From assembly GCA_007693535.1 (NCBI GenBank), contig REDK01000092.1, positions 1 through 35,380 on the forward strand: DNA of 35,380 bases. The letters are read 5' to 3'. The position numbers and the translations under genes are program-made. Numbering within the stretch: the first letter of the stretch is position 1; each line of letters begins with the position of its first letter. Under the pieces are notes generated by a model. It did no database searches and was not told the DNA's origin. It worked only from the letters and a program-made list of their open reading frames with translations. This document shows positions 7,857 to 15,259 of this stretch, piece after piece. This DNA comes from Chromatiaceae bacterium. GTDB taxonomy: Bacteria > Pseudomonadota > Gammaproteobacteria > Chromatiales > Chromatiaceae.

Positions 7857-8201
7857 ATGACCCGAGGCATTCAGCTCAAACAACTCAGTGCGGCCGATCT
7901 CGGCTATCTCGGTCTGCCGCTGGACCTGCTAGAGGCCGACCTCAGGGCCGACCTCAGGGCCGACGATTCGGACCTGAGCATGGCCGATCCGGACGCGCCC
8001 GTGGGTGTGCCGGAACCGCGCAACATCGCCCGCGAGGTGCGGGTGTGCCTGGAACAGACGTTGGCACTGTTGACCGCCGCATTGCCGGCAGAGCGCCGCC
8101 CCCACCCGCGCGGGGAGCGCGCGCTGGGGCGCGAGGGGTCCGAGCGTTCGGAGCGTCCGGCCGTGGCCCCCGGTCCGCGGCCGCCAACCTCCATGGCCTG
8201 A
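7857..8201 (+). CDS. Small hypothetical protein
   Basis: A possible 114-residue protein that I do not recognise. The first half (TRGIQLKQLSAADLGYLGLP, then VCLEQTLALLTAALPAERRP) looks like a genuine amphipathic helical protein. The second half is Arg/Pro-rich and of low complexity. Residues LRADLRAD come from a 12-bp tandem repeat (7934-7945, 7946-7957, partial to 7964). GAGG lies about 14 bp before the ATG, which is somewhat far. The composition of the first half suggests a real gene, but it could be a decayed or spurious frame. Confidence 0.4.
   Translation: MTRGIQLKQLSAADLGYLGLPLDLLEADLRADLRADDSDLSMADPDAPVGVPEPRNIAREVRVCLEQTLALLTAALPAERRPHPRGERALGREGSERSERPAVAPGPRPPTSMA
7934..7964 (+). 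repeat. 12-bp tandem repeat inside the small hypothetical gene
   Basis: GGCCGACCTCAG occurs twice in tandem (7934-7945, 7946-7957) with a third partial copy to 7964. The period is a multiple of three and keeps the frame, adding Leu-Arg-Ala-Asp units. Confidence 0.9.
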
Positions 8202-8379
8202 GTGCCGTGACGGCCTCGGCGGGGCAGGGGTCGGTCGGGCGGCGAACGCGGTATCGTGCCTCAGCGGCAGCAGCCGGGGTGGTGCGGGTCTGCGGTCTCC
8301 ATGTCGGTGCTGAAGCGCATGGCTGCGCCCCGATTGCGCGGCCGTGCCGCGGACCCGTCGCCGTCCCTCGTTGGGCCAC

Positions 8380-8419
8380 AAAAAAAGCCGTCGCGACAGG
8401 GTCTCACTGTCGCGACGGC
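8380..8419 (-). terminator. Strong minus-strand Rho-independent terminator without a gene
   Basis: GCCGTCGCGACAG (8387-8399) pairs perfectly with CTGTCGCGACGGC (8407-8419), a 13-bp stem with a 7-nt loop. Seven A residues at 8380-8386 become a T run on the minus strand, so transcription from the right ends here. No coding gene on the minus strand lies upstream of it for several kilobases. Confidence 0.85.
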
Positions 8420-8563
8420 AAACTGGCTTGCTGCCCAGATAGAGAATGGGTCGAGCGGGCGGGCAGCGGCTGCCGCGGGCGGGGCCAGAAATGACGCTGC
8501 CGGCAGGGGGCCAGGTACCTGGATGATCCGCCCCCGTTGGCAAGGGAAGTATTTCGGTATTTT
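8381..8563 (-). ncRNA. Candidate small RNA, about 180 nt
   Basis: A minus-strand promoter candidate (8570-8598) and the strong terminator at 8380-8419 delimit a transcript of about 180 nt that has no convincing reading frame. I compared it by eye with 6S RNA and with CsrB/RsmZ-type RNAs and found neither the 6S pattern nor the repeated GGA loops. The family is unknown and the 5' end is estimated from the promoter. Confidence 0.35.
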
Positions 8564-8569
8564 TGAATA

Positions 8570-8598
8570 TTTTTACAAAGTGTTATTCGGTCGTCCAA
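8570..8598 (-). promoter_or_regulatory. Putative minus-strand promoter of the candidate small RNA
   Basis: On the minus strand, TTGGAC (8598-8593) is followed after exactly 17 bp by TAAAAA (8575-8570), inside a conspicuously AT-rich patch. Consensus match only. Confidence 0.4.
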
Positions 8599-8930
8599 TC
8601 TTGACAGAAACACGGCGTCTTTGCAGTACCTTCTTGAGTGCTCACAAAGCCCAGGATCCTTCGATCCGCGGGAACTACCGACGCTGCTGAAGGGCCGCGA
8701 GCGGGGCCGTCCGATCGCAGGCTCGAGGTGTCGGTCGCGCGGCCCGATCCGCCCCCGCCCCCGCCCACGGTGCCGAGTATGGCCGCGCGGGCAGGAGCCG
8801 TGCGAACGGTTGACGGTGGCGGGACCTCCCCCTAAATTGCCCGGGCCTGCAACGTCGTCCCGGCAGTGCACTGCTGACCCAGTCCCCGAGCCCCTCCTTA
8901 ACAGAACCAACCGTCCAATGGGGAAACAAG

Positions 8931-9395
8931 ATGCTGCAACCTGGCGACAAGGCCCCAGCATTCGTGCTACCCGATGCCGACATGGATCGCGTCGATAGTG
9001 ACCGGCTGCTGCGCCAGGGGCACCTGGTGCTGTGCTTTTACCCCAAAGACGACACCCCCGGCTGCACCATGGAGGCACTGGAATTCACCGACCTGCAGGC
9101 AGAGTTCGAGGCGGCCGGTGCCGAGGTGGTGGGGATCAGCCGCGATAGCTGCGCCAGCCATGGTGCCTTCCGCGACAAGTACGGCCTCAGCGTTCGGCTG
9201 CTGGCGGACACCGACGGCGAGACCTGCATGGCCTACGGAGTCTGGCGCGAGAAGGAGAAGAATGGCGAGCGGCGCGCCGGCATCCTGCGCTCCACCTTCA
9301 TCATCGACCGTGCTGGCCTCATCCGCCATGCCCTCTACGACGTGAAGCCCAAGGGGCATGCGGCACAGATGCTGGAACTGGTGCGCGCACTCTGA
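8931..9395 (+). CDS. bcp: Thioredoxin-dependent peroxiredoxin, Bcp/PrxQ family
   Basis: Cytoplasmic thiol peroxidase that reduces hydrogen peroxide and organic hydroperoxides. The 154-residue product has the family layout: GDKAPAFVLPD at the start, FYPKDDTPGCTMEALEF with peroxidatic Cys45, VVGISRDSCASHGAFRDKYGL, and STFIIDRAGLIRHAL near the end. Many members have a resolving cysteine five residues after the peroxidatic one; here that position (50) is Leu. Cys74 or a later cysteine could resolve, or the enzyme may work as a 1-Cys type. ATG 8931 matches the family N-terminus. The gene appears to be alone. Confidence 0.93.
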   Translation: MLQPGDKAPAFVLPDADMDRVDSDRLLRQGHLVLCFYPKDDTPGCTMEALEFTDLQAEFEAAGAEVVGISRDSCASHGAFRDKYGLSVRLLADTDGETCMAYGVWREKEKNGERRAGILRSTFIIDRAGLIRHALYDVKPKGHAAQMLELVRAL

Positions 9396-9882
9396 CCGGC
9401 CCCGGTCGGGCTGCGGTCAGGCCCGCCCCGGTTTCGACCATGAGCCCCGACCTTGGTCCCGCCGGCCGCCGTCAGCGTCGTTCCCGCCGCCTGCCAGCAC
9501 CCTTCCGGCGCCTGCCAGCATCTGCCCGGCGCCTGCCAGCGCCAGTCCCAGTGGCTGCCATCGCGCGGGGCGCGACGTCAGCCCGCCGGGACCGATGGCC
9601 TTGGTGACCGCGATGTAGCTTTCTGGCAACAGCCGCGTCCCTGCGTTACCGCCAGCGCGCACCCGGCAACCGGTGCGCCCCTCCCCGCGCCGGCGTCGGT
9701 CCAGGCCGTACCCTGCGATCGGAATGGCAAAAAAATGCGCCTGTTTCATACCATTTGTCGTTTTCCGCGCTATGCTAATGTTGCGGCCGGTTCCCAGTGT
9801 TGCATAATGTGGTCTTCCGGGGTACTCCGCCCACCCGCGTTTCCGGCCCGGATTTCGTCAACCGTCTGAACAGGAGCCAACC
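9396..9882. other. Intergenic region with a tandem repeat
   Basis: No supported gene in these 487 bases. It contains the 21-bp repeat array at 9488-9550 and an A-rich stretch near 9729-9735. The promoter of the downstream OmpA-like gene must lie here, but I could not place -35 and -10 boxes at acceptable spacing. Confidence 0.5.
9488..9550 (+). repeat. Imperfect 21-bp tandem repeat, three units
   Basis: Units at 9488-9508, 9509-9529 and 9530-9550 all begin CGCCTGCCAGC and diverge towards their ends. The 21-bp period equals two helical turns. No protein in any frame looks real here. Confidence 0.8.
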
Positions 9883-10455
9883 ATGCTCGATCTCAAGTCT
9901 ATCCTCCGCAAGGCGATGCTCGCCGGGGCGGCCACCGCTATGCTGGCGGCTGGCCCCGCCGCCGCCATCGATGACGAGGCCTACTGGTACGCGGTCGGTG
10001 ACCGTGACCGGCCGCAGGGCCAGCTCTGGGTGAATCCCTACGGTCAATGCTGGGAGAGCGTCTTCGGGCCGAGCAACCTGCCCCCCTGCGAGACCGTGGC
10101 CATCGTACCCACCGAGTTCACGCTGCGACTGAACTTCGAGTTCGACGAGTACGAGATGCAAAATGTCGTCAACCGTGACGAGATCGTTCGGCTCGACCGC
10201 TACATCCAGGACGTCATCGCCTCGCCGGCCAACGAGTTCCTGACCGTGGTTGGTCACACCGACGTGGTCGGCAGCTTCGAGTACAACGACGCCCTCGGCA
10301 TGCGGCGTGCGACCACCGTGCGCAACTACATGATCGCTCAGGGGGTCACGCCGAACCGCATCGCCCCGGCGCAGAGCCGCGGCAAGCGCGAGTTGCTGCC
10401 GGAATATCCGGCCGATTCAGTGATGCAGCGCCGCGTCGTCATCCACGCCGAATGA
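9883..10455 (+). CDS. OmpA-family peptidoglycan-binding protein
   Basis: The 190-residue product has a signal peptide (about residues 1-28, ending GPAAA before IDDEAYW), a short linker with two Cys (positions about 56 and 68) that may form a disulfide, and a C-terminal OmpA domain (about 80-190). The domain shows LNFEFDEYEM, LTVVGHTDVVGSFEYNDALG, RRATTVRNYMIAQGV and the terminal QRRVVI, the set that binds diaminopimelate of peptidoglycan. There is no membrane barrel and no lipobox, so it is probably a soluble periplasmic or weakly associated envelope protein. AGGAG lies at the right distance from the ATG. A strong terminator follows. Confidence 0.92.
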   Translation: MLDLKSILRKAMLAGAATAMLAAGPAAAIDDEAYWYAVGDRDRPQGQLWVNPYGQCWESVFGPSNLPPCETVAIVPTEFTLRLNFEFDEYEMQNVVNRDEIVRLDRYIQDVIASPANEFLTVVGHTDVVGSFEYNDALGMRRATTVRNYMIAQGVTPNRIAPAQSRGKRELLPEYPADSVMQRRVVIHAE

Positions 10456-10505
10456 TCCATGGCGACGGGGCCACGGCGGCCCTCGTCGCGATCCTGTCTG
10501 ATCGA

Positions 10506-10537
10506 GGCCGGACGTGCCTGGCACGTCCGGCCTTTGT
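10506..10537 (+). terminator. Rho-independent terminator after the OmpA-like gene
   Basis: GGCCGGACGTGC (10506-10517) pairs perfectly with GCACGTCCGGCC (10521-10532), a 12-bp stem with a 3-nt loop, followed by TTTGTT. Confidence 0.88.
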
Positions 10538-10660
10538 TATTGTCTGTCTAGCCAAGGTCGGTGATGGCGGCGCTGCCGGGTCCAGGCCGGCCGCCGGCGT
10601 CGGGTCCGAGCCTGCCGGCAGTGCCGCGCCGCCCCGCCATTGGTTGCCCGGTAGATCGGC

Positions 10661-13057
10661 GTGAAGCTGCGTTTTTATATCCTGCTGCTGTTGCTGCTGT
10701 TTGGTTTGGCCCCGCTGATCATCGCGGTGCTGATCAATCTGCCGCTGGTGCTCGATCGGACTGCCCTGTTCTACCAGAAGGCCTATCTGCAGAACCTGCG
10801 CGCGGATTTTCGCGATCTGGATCAGCACCTGGCCAGCCGCCACGAGATGATCCGCTTGCTCGGCAAGCTGCCGGAGCCGGGCATCATCCTCGGCGAGGCC
10901 GGTAGCGAGGACCAGATCGATCTGGCCCGCGCCCGCTATACCGGTTGGATCAACCAGATGCTCGACGATCAGGTGGATATCATCGAGATCCTGTTCGTCG
11001 ATACCGATGCCAATGAGCGCTTCTGGCTCGACCGCGACGCCCAGACCCGCGCCTGGCACCCGACGGTATTGCCGCCCGAGCCGCCCAGCCGCGGCTTTGT
11101 CAATGCTGCGGTCAAGCTGCAGCCGGGTGAGGTGATCGTCAGCCGTATCCGCGTCAATCCTTATGCCGGCAGCAGCGATCCGCGCCGGTTGATGACCCTG
11201 CAACTGGCCAGCCCGGTGGGGGAGCGTGCGGGTAGCACCACCATCAAGCCTTTGGGCCTGCTGTTGATGACCATCGACGTGGGCGGACTGGCCCAGTTCT
11301 ATCACGATACCCTGTGGGTCAATCACAACGGCTCCTATCTGCACCCAGGCGAGCCGATCGGTCAGGAGCCGGCCGCCTTTGCCGATTTCCCCGGTCTGGC
11401 GGACGTCTTTGCCGATGGCAAGCTGGCCCTGTGGCGGGCTGAGGAGCGCCCGCCCTTCCTGTGGGTGCCGATGTTTCTGACCGAGCAGGGGGTGCCGTTG
11501 TGGGTGGGCCGGCCAGTGGATCCCTCGCCGATCGAGAGCTTCCGCGATGCGTTGATGGCGCGGGTGCTGACCATTGTGTTGGCGCTGATCCTGGTGGTGT
11601 GGCTGATCGCCCGCCGGCTGGCCAGCCGTGCCGAACGCTTCGGTCAGGAACTCACCAGCACGGTGCGCGGCATCCTGCGCGATGGCCAGACCCGGTCGTT
11701 CCCCTGGCGGGGCCCGCGCGAGGTGCGGGAACTGGGCGAGCAGCTCGACGAACTGGCGCGCGCCCATGCCGAGCATCTGGCCACCGAGCGCAAGCATACC
11801 CAGGCCCTGGAGCAGTCCAACCGCTACAAGTCGGAGTTCCTGGCCAATGTCAGCCATGAATTGCGCACCCCGCTCAATTCGATCCTGTTGCTCTCCAAGC
11901 TGTTGGCCACCGCCGAGTCCGGCCTGGATGCCGAGCAGCGCCGGCAGGCGCAGGTCATCAACGAGGCCGGACGCGATCTGCGCACCATGATCGACAATGT
12001 GCTGGACATCTCGCGCATCGAGGCCGGCGCGGTGACCGTGAGTCTGCAATGGGTGGAGCTGCGCCCAATGCTCAATCAACTGGTGGCGATGTTGGGACCG
12101 CTGTTTGCTGACAAGGGGTTGGCATTGCGCCTGGAAATCGCCCCGGAGGCCCCGGCGCGGCTCTATAGCGACCGCGACAAGCTGCGGCAGATCCTCAAGA
12201 ACTTTCTGTCCAATGCGGCCAAGTTCACCGATCGCGGCGAGACCGTCATCAGCGTGACCGGCGGCGCGGCACCCTGGCCGCTTGCCATCGCGGTCAGCGA
12301 CACCGGTATCGGCATCCCGCCCGGCAAGGAGGAAATCATCTTCGAGGCCTTCCAACAGGCCGACGGCTCCACCCGCCGCCGCTATGGAGGGACCGGGCTG
12401 GGGCTGTCGATCAGCCGCGAACTGGCCCACCTGCTGGGCGGGCATATCAGCGTCGAGAGCCAGTTGGGGCAGGGCGCGCGCTTTACCTTGCACCTGCCGC
12501 TGCGTCGCGATCCCCAGGACCTGGATGCGGTGGAGATCATCGAGGTCCAGGAAGGCGGCGCTCAGCGCCCGGCGGCGCTGCCGGCGGCGGTCGCGGCCAG
12601 CGCGCTGTCGGCACCGGCCGAGGCGATCTCGGCTGGCCCCCCCTGGCCGCGGCAGTGGGGAGATCAATGGGTGCTGCTGGTGGAGCGCGAGGTGCAGAGC
12701 CTGGTGGCGGTGACCGCGCAACTTGAGGCCATGGGACTGGCGGTGCAGACCGCGGCCGACGGCGAGGAGGCGGTCGAGACCCTCACCGAGGAGCGCGATT
12801 GCGCCCTACTGTTGCTGGGAGCATCGGCCGCGCCTGCGACCACCTGTGATACGATCCAGCGCATCCGCGAGGAGGCCGGTTTTGCCGCCCTACCCATCGT
12901 CATCGTCGGCGAGTTCGATGCCGATCACCGTCGCCGGTGCCGCGCCGCCGGTGCCTGTGGCTTCTTGGGCAAACCGATCGATCCCGCGGCCCTCGCCGAT
13001 CTGGTGCAGCGGCTCCTGAGCGCTGCCGCCGAGGCATCCAGCAGGAACACGGCATGA
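10661..13057 (+). CDS. Membrane hybrid sensor histidine kinase with a degenerate receiver
   Basis: The 798-residue product has a membrane helix at about 5-27, a periplasmic sensor domain of about 270 residues that looks Cache-like (FVDTDANERFWLDRD), a second helix at about 300-320 and a HAMP-like linker. The kinase core has H-box SHELRTPLN with phosphoacceptor His399, N-box around Asn518, D-box DTGIGIP (from 547) and G-box GGTGLGLS (576-583). The C-terminal receiver-like domain (about 668-790) keeps the fold and the GKPID lysine loop. It lacks the acidic pair (LVERE instead of the usual DD) and has Gly720 where the phosphoacceptor Asp is expected. It is probably a pseudo-receiver. The start codon is GTG at 10661 without a clear ribosome binding site. 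The stop overlaps the next gene by four bases (ATGA). Confidence 0.92.
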   Translation: MKLRFYILLLLLLFGLAPLIIAVLINLPLVLDRTALFYQKAYLQNLRADFRDLDQHLASRHEMIRLLGKLPEPGIILGEAGSEDQIDLARARYTGWINQMLDDQVDIIEILFVDTDANERFWLDRDAQTRAWHPTVLPPEPPSRGFVNAAVKLQPGEVIVSRIRVNPYAGSSDPRRLMTLQLASPVGERAGSTTIKPLGLLLMTIDVGGLAQFYHDTLWVNHNGSYLHPGEPIGQEPAAFADFPGLADVFADGKLALWRAEERPPFLWVPMFLTEQGVPLWVGRPVDPSPIESFRDALMARVLTIVLALILVVWLIARRLASRAERFGQELTSTVRGILRDGQTRSFPWRGPREVRELGEQLDELARAHAEHLATERKHTQALEQSNRYKSEFLANVSHELRTPLNSILLLSKLLATAESGLDAEQRRQAQVINEAGRDLRTMIDNVLDISRIEAGAVTVSLQWVELRPMLNQLVAMLGPLFADKGLALRLEIAPEAPARLYSDRDKLRQILKNFLSNAAKFTDRGETVISVTGGAAPWPLAIAVSDTGIGIPPGKEEIIFEAFQQADGSTRRRYGGTGLGLSISRELAHLLGGHISVESQLGQGARFTLHLPLRRDPQDLDAVEIIEVQEGGAQRPAALPAAVAASALSAPAEAISAGPPWPRQWGDQWVLLVEREVQSLVAVTAQLEAMGLAVQTAADGEEAVETLTEERDCALLLLGASAAPATTCDTIQRIREEAGFAALPIVIVGEFDADHRRRCRAAGACGFLGKPIDPAALADLVQRLLSAAAEASSRNTA

Positions 13058-13941
13058 CCGTACCCACCGGCTACAAGCTGCTGATCGTCGATGACCATGC
13101 GCACAATCTGTACAGCCTGCGCACGCTGATCCAGAAGCAGATTGATGCCACCGTGCTCGAGGCCGCCTCCGGCCGCGAGGCGATCGATCTCACGCTGCAC
13201 CACAGCGACATCGATCTGATCATCCTCGATGTCCAGATGCCCGAGATGGATGGCTTTCAGACCGCTTCGTTGCTCAAACTGCGCAAGCGCACTCGGGATG
13301 TGCCGATCATCTTCCTGACTGCGGCCTTCAAATCCGAGGAATTCCAGCAGCGCGGCTATGCGGTCGGCGCCGTCGATTATCTCCTCAAGCCCATCGACGA
13401 CCATCTGCTGATCAACAAGATCAGCACCTATTTTCGGTTGATCGAAAAGGAGCGCGCCCTCAACCGCGAACTGGAGACCAAGGTGGCCGCGCGCACCGCG
13501 GAACTGGCCGCGGCCCGGCAATACCTGGAGAACATCATCGACCACATGGGCGAGGCCCTGCTGGTCCTGAACCCCGAGGGCGAGGTCAAGATCGTCAATC
13601 CCGCCGCCTGCCGCATGCTGGGCTATACCGCAACCGACCTGCTCGGCCTGTCCATCGGCGATGTCTTCGAGGAGGAAGGGGATGCCGAGGCTGGCGCCTT
13701 CATGGGCACCTGGCTGGAGGCCCTGATCCGCACCGGTGCGCTGGCCAAGATCGAGGCCCGCTTCATCGCCCAGGACGGGCGCCGGGTGCCGATCCTGTTC
13801 TCGCGGACCGCAGTCAAGGACGCGGCTGGCCACATCACCGATATCATCTGCATCGCTAAGGATATGACCGGTTATGTGCGCATCGCTGGGGACGCCGTTG
13901 CGGCAGACGCCCTGACCGACCAAGCAGATTCAGGAGGCTAA
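13054..13941 (+). CDS. Response regulator with receiver and PAS domains
   Basis: The 295-residue product has a complete receiver (residues 6-125): Asp13/Asp14, phosphoacceptor Asp59 in LDVQMPEMDG, Thr89 in FLTAA and Lys112 in LLKPID. A coiled-coil stretch (about 127-165, rich in Glu/Arg/Ala) leads into a PAS domain (about 158-280, with GEALLVLNPEGEVKIVNPAA and RRVPILFSRTAV). There is no DNA-binding, cyclase or other output domain, so the output probably goes through protein contact. It likely accepts phosphate from the kinase upstream, whose own receiver cannot be phosphorylated. ATG 13054 overlaps the kinase stop and has AGGAAC upstream. Its last codons contain the AGGAGG that serves the arsR-type gene. 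Confidence 0.93.
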   Translation: MTVPTGYKLLIVDDHAHNLYSLRTLIQKQIDATVLEAASGREAIDLTLHHSDIDLIILDVQMPEMDGFQTASLLKLRKRTRDVPIIFLTAAFKSEEFQQRGYAVGAVDYLLKPIDDHLLINKISTYFRLIEKERALNRELETKVAARTAELAAARQYLENIIDHMGEALLVLNPEGEVKIVNPAACRMLGYTATDLLGLSIGDVFEEEGDAEAGAFMGTWLEALIRTGALAKIEARFIAQDGRRVPILFSRTAVKDAAGHITDIICIAKDMTGYVRIAGDAVAADALTDQADSGG

Positions 13942-13948
13942 GCGCCCC

Positions 13949-14323
13949 ATGAGCGAGCATCATCCCGCCGATTCCGAGGCGACCGGTAAGCAAGCACCCC
14001 AACCGCCGGACGGGCAGAGCAGCGAGGACACCGCGCTGACTGCGATGGCCCTGAAGGCCATGGCTCATCCCCTGCGCTGGAAGATCCTCTGTTCGCTGGG
14101 GGATCGGGAATTGTCCGTGGGCGAGATCGTCGAGCGTACCGGCACCTCCCAGAGCAATATCTCCCAGCATCTGGAGCAATTGCGCAATAAGAACATCGTG
14201 CTCGCCCGCAAGGAGGCGAACCGCATCTATTACCGCATCCGCAACCATCAGTTGCTAGAACTGATCGGCATCATGCGCGAGGTGCTGTGTCCGGCCAATC
14301 TGGACGACCGCTATCCGCGGTGA
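13949..14323 (+). CDS. ArsR/SmtB-family repressor, probable persulfide sensor
   Basis: A 124-residue winged-helix protein: MALKAMAHPLRWKILCSL (helices 1-2), VGEIVERTGTSQSNISQHLE (recognition helix), then the wing ARKEANRIYYRI and a C-terminal dimer helix. Cys48 (KILCSL) and Cys114 (EVLCP) are the only cysteines. Their spacing of 66 and their sites in helix 2 and the last helix are the same as Cys41/Cys107 of SqrR and Cys42/Cys108 of BigR, which sense reactive sulfur by tetrasulfide or disulfide formation. The metal-site motif ELCVCDL of ArsR/SmtB is absent. ATG 13949 has AGGAGG at 13932-13937 and lies seven bases after the response regulator. Assignment as a sulfur sensor is inference from the cysteine pattern. 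Confidence 0.9.
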   Translation: MSEHHPADSEATGKQAPQPPDGQSSEDTALTAMALKAMAHPLRWKILCSLGDRELSVGEIVERTGTSQSNISQHLEQLRNKNIVLARKEANRIYYRIRNHQLLELIGIMREVLCPANLDDRYPR

Positions 14324-14329
14324 TTGGCG

Positions 14330-14363
14330 GTTCAACCTAGAAGCGTCAGTGTCTAAGTTCAAC
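14330..14363 (+). repeat. Dispersed CCTAGAA element, copy 2
   Basis: It begins TTCAACCTAGAAGCGTCAGT, seven bases after the arsR-type stop. GTTCAAC occurs at both ends (14330-14336 and 14357-14363) as a direct repeat, and AACCTAG can pair imperfectly with CTAAGTT. It sits between convergent genes. Confidence 0.7.
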
Positions 14364-14408
14364 AGCGCCTGATCGCTCGCGTGCCCCGGCTGCCGACCAA
14401 GCTGCGAC

Positions 14409-15215
14409 TTAGTCGGTGGGCGCGAACAGCTCCGCCAGCCGCTGACCGGGATCATCGGCGCGCATCAGGGATTCTCCCACCAGGAAGGCATGCACCCCAT
14501 GGGCGCGCATCCGGGCCACGTCGGCGCGGTCGTGGATGCCGCTCTCGGTGACCACCAGGCGCTCCGGCGGGATTGCCGGCAGCAGCGTCAGCGTCGTCTC
14601 CAGGCGGACCTCGAAGCTGCGCAGATCGCGGTTGTTGATTCCGATGAGCTGCCCCGGCACCGCCAGGGCGCGCGCCAGTTCGGCCGCGTCATGCACCTCG
14701 ATCAGCACGTCCAGGCCCAGTTCGGCGGCCAGGCTGGCCAAGGCGTGCAATTGCGCGTCGTCGAGACAGGCAGCGATCAGCAGGATGCAGTCGGCGCCGA
14801 GGACGCGCGCCTCATAGACCTGATAAGGGTCGATGACGAAGTCCTTGCGCAGCACCGGCAGGCTGCAGGCGGCACGGGCGGCGACCAGGTACTCGTCGGC
14901 GCCCTGGAAGAAGTCGCGGTCGGTCAGCACCGACAGGGCAGCGGCGCCGCCGTTGGCATAGCCGCGGGCGATGGCGGGCGGATCGAAGTCGGCCCGCAAC
15001 AGGCCCTTGCTGGGGCTGGCCCGCTTGATCTCGGCGATGACCGCGGCCTGGCCGGTGGCTACCCGGGCCAGCAGGGCCGCGGCGAAACCGCGGGCGGGCG
15101 CGGCCAGCGCGACCTGGCCGAGCAGTTGCTCAAGCGGGCGTTGCTGGCGGCGCTCGGCGACCTCGGTCGCCTTGCGCTCGGTGATGCGGCGCAGGATGTC
15201 AGGGGTGGCAGCCAT
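14409..15215 (-). CDS. trpC: Indole-3-glycerol-phosphate synthase
   Basis: Cytoplasmic TIM-barrel enzyme of tryptophan synthesis that closes the indole ring of carboxyphenylamino-deoxyribulose phosphate. The 268-residue product is the monofunctional form; E. coli has it fused to TrpF. It shows [13 protein letters not shown] with the catalytic Lys, [45 protein letters not shown], and LVVTESGI with the phosphate-binding end of the barrel. ATG 15215 fits the family N-terminus; the ribosome binding site is weak. It is the last gene of trpGDC, 44 bp after trpD, and converges on the arsR-type gene. No T-run terminator is seen after it. Confidence 0.97.
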   Translation of the reverse strand: MAATPDILRRITERKATEVAERRQQRPLEQLLGQVALAAPARGFAAALLARVATGQAAVIAEIKRASPSKGLLRADFDPPAIARGYANGGAAALSVLTDRDFFQGADEYLVAARAACSLPVLRKDFVIDPYQVYEARVLGADCILLIAACLDDAQLHALASLAAELGLDVLIEVHDAAELARALAVPGQLIGINNRDLRSFEVRLETTLTLLPAIPPERLVVTESGIHDRADVARMRAHGVHAFLVGESLMRADDPGQRLAELFAPTD

Positions 15216-15259
15216 CGGGATGGGGGCAGGTTGGGTCCGCTGCGCGGACCAATGCTGGG

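Larger units (their letters stand above)
8202..8930. other. Long non-coding region before bcp
   Basis: No reading frame on either strand is convincing over these 729 bases. The left part holds a strong minus-strand terminator (8380-8419) and a minus-strand promoter candidate, listed separately. An AT-rich patch (about 8545-8600) stands out from the GC-rich surroundings. CCAGGTACCTGG (8511-8522) is a perfect 12-bp palindrome. The right part (8640-8930) must contain the bcp leader, but I see no clear promoter. Confidence 0.5.

Noticed and set aside
8601-8628. Perfect TTGACA as a plus-strand promoter for bcp
   Set aside because: No -10 box with acceptable match lies at 16-18 bp spacing; CAGTAC at 17 bp matches only two positions.
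9725-9738. Sigma-54 type TGGCA...TGC before the OmpA-like gene
   Set aside because: The distance between the GG and GC elements is 11 instead of 12, and the TTGC half is incomplete.
10439-12721. Minus-strand open frame of 760 codons opposite the histidine kinase
   Set aside because: Low-complexity Gln/His/Arg-rich translation without domains; the kinase motifs on the plus strand are unambiguous.
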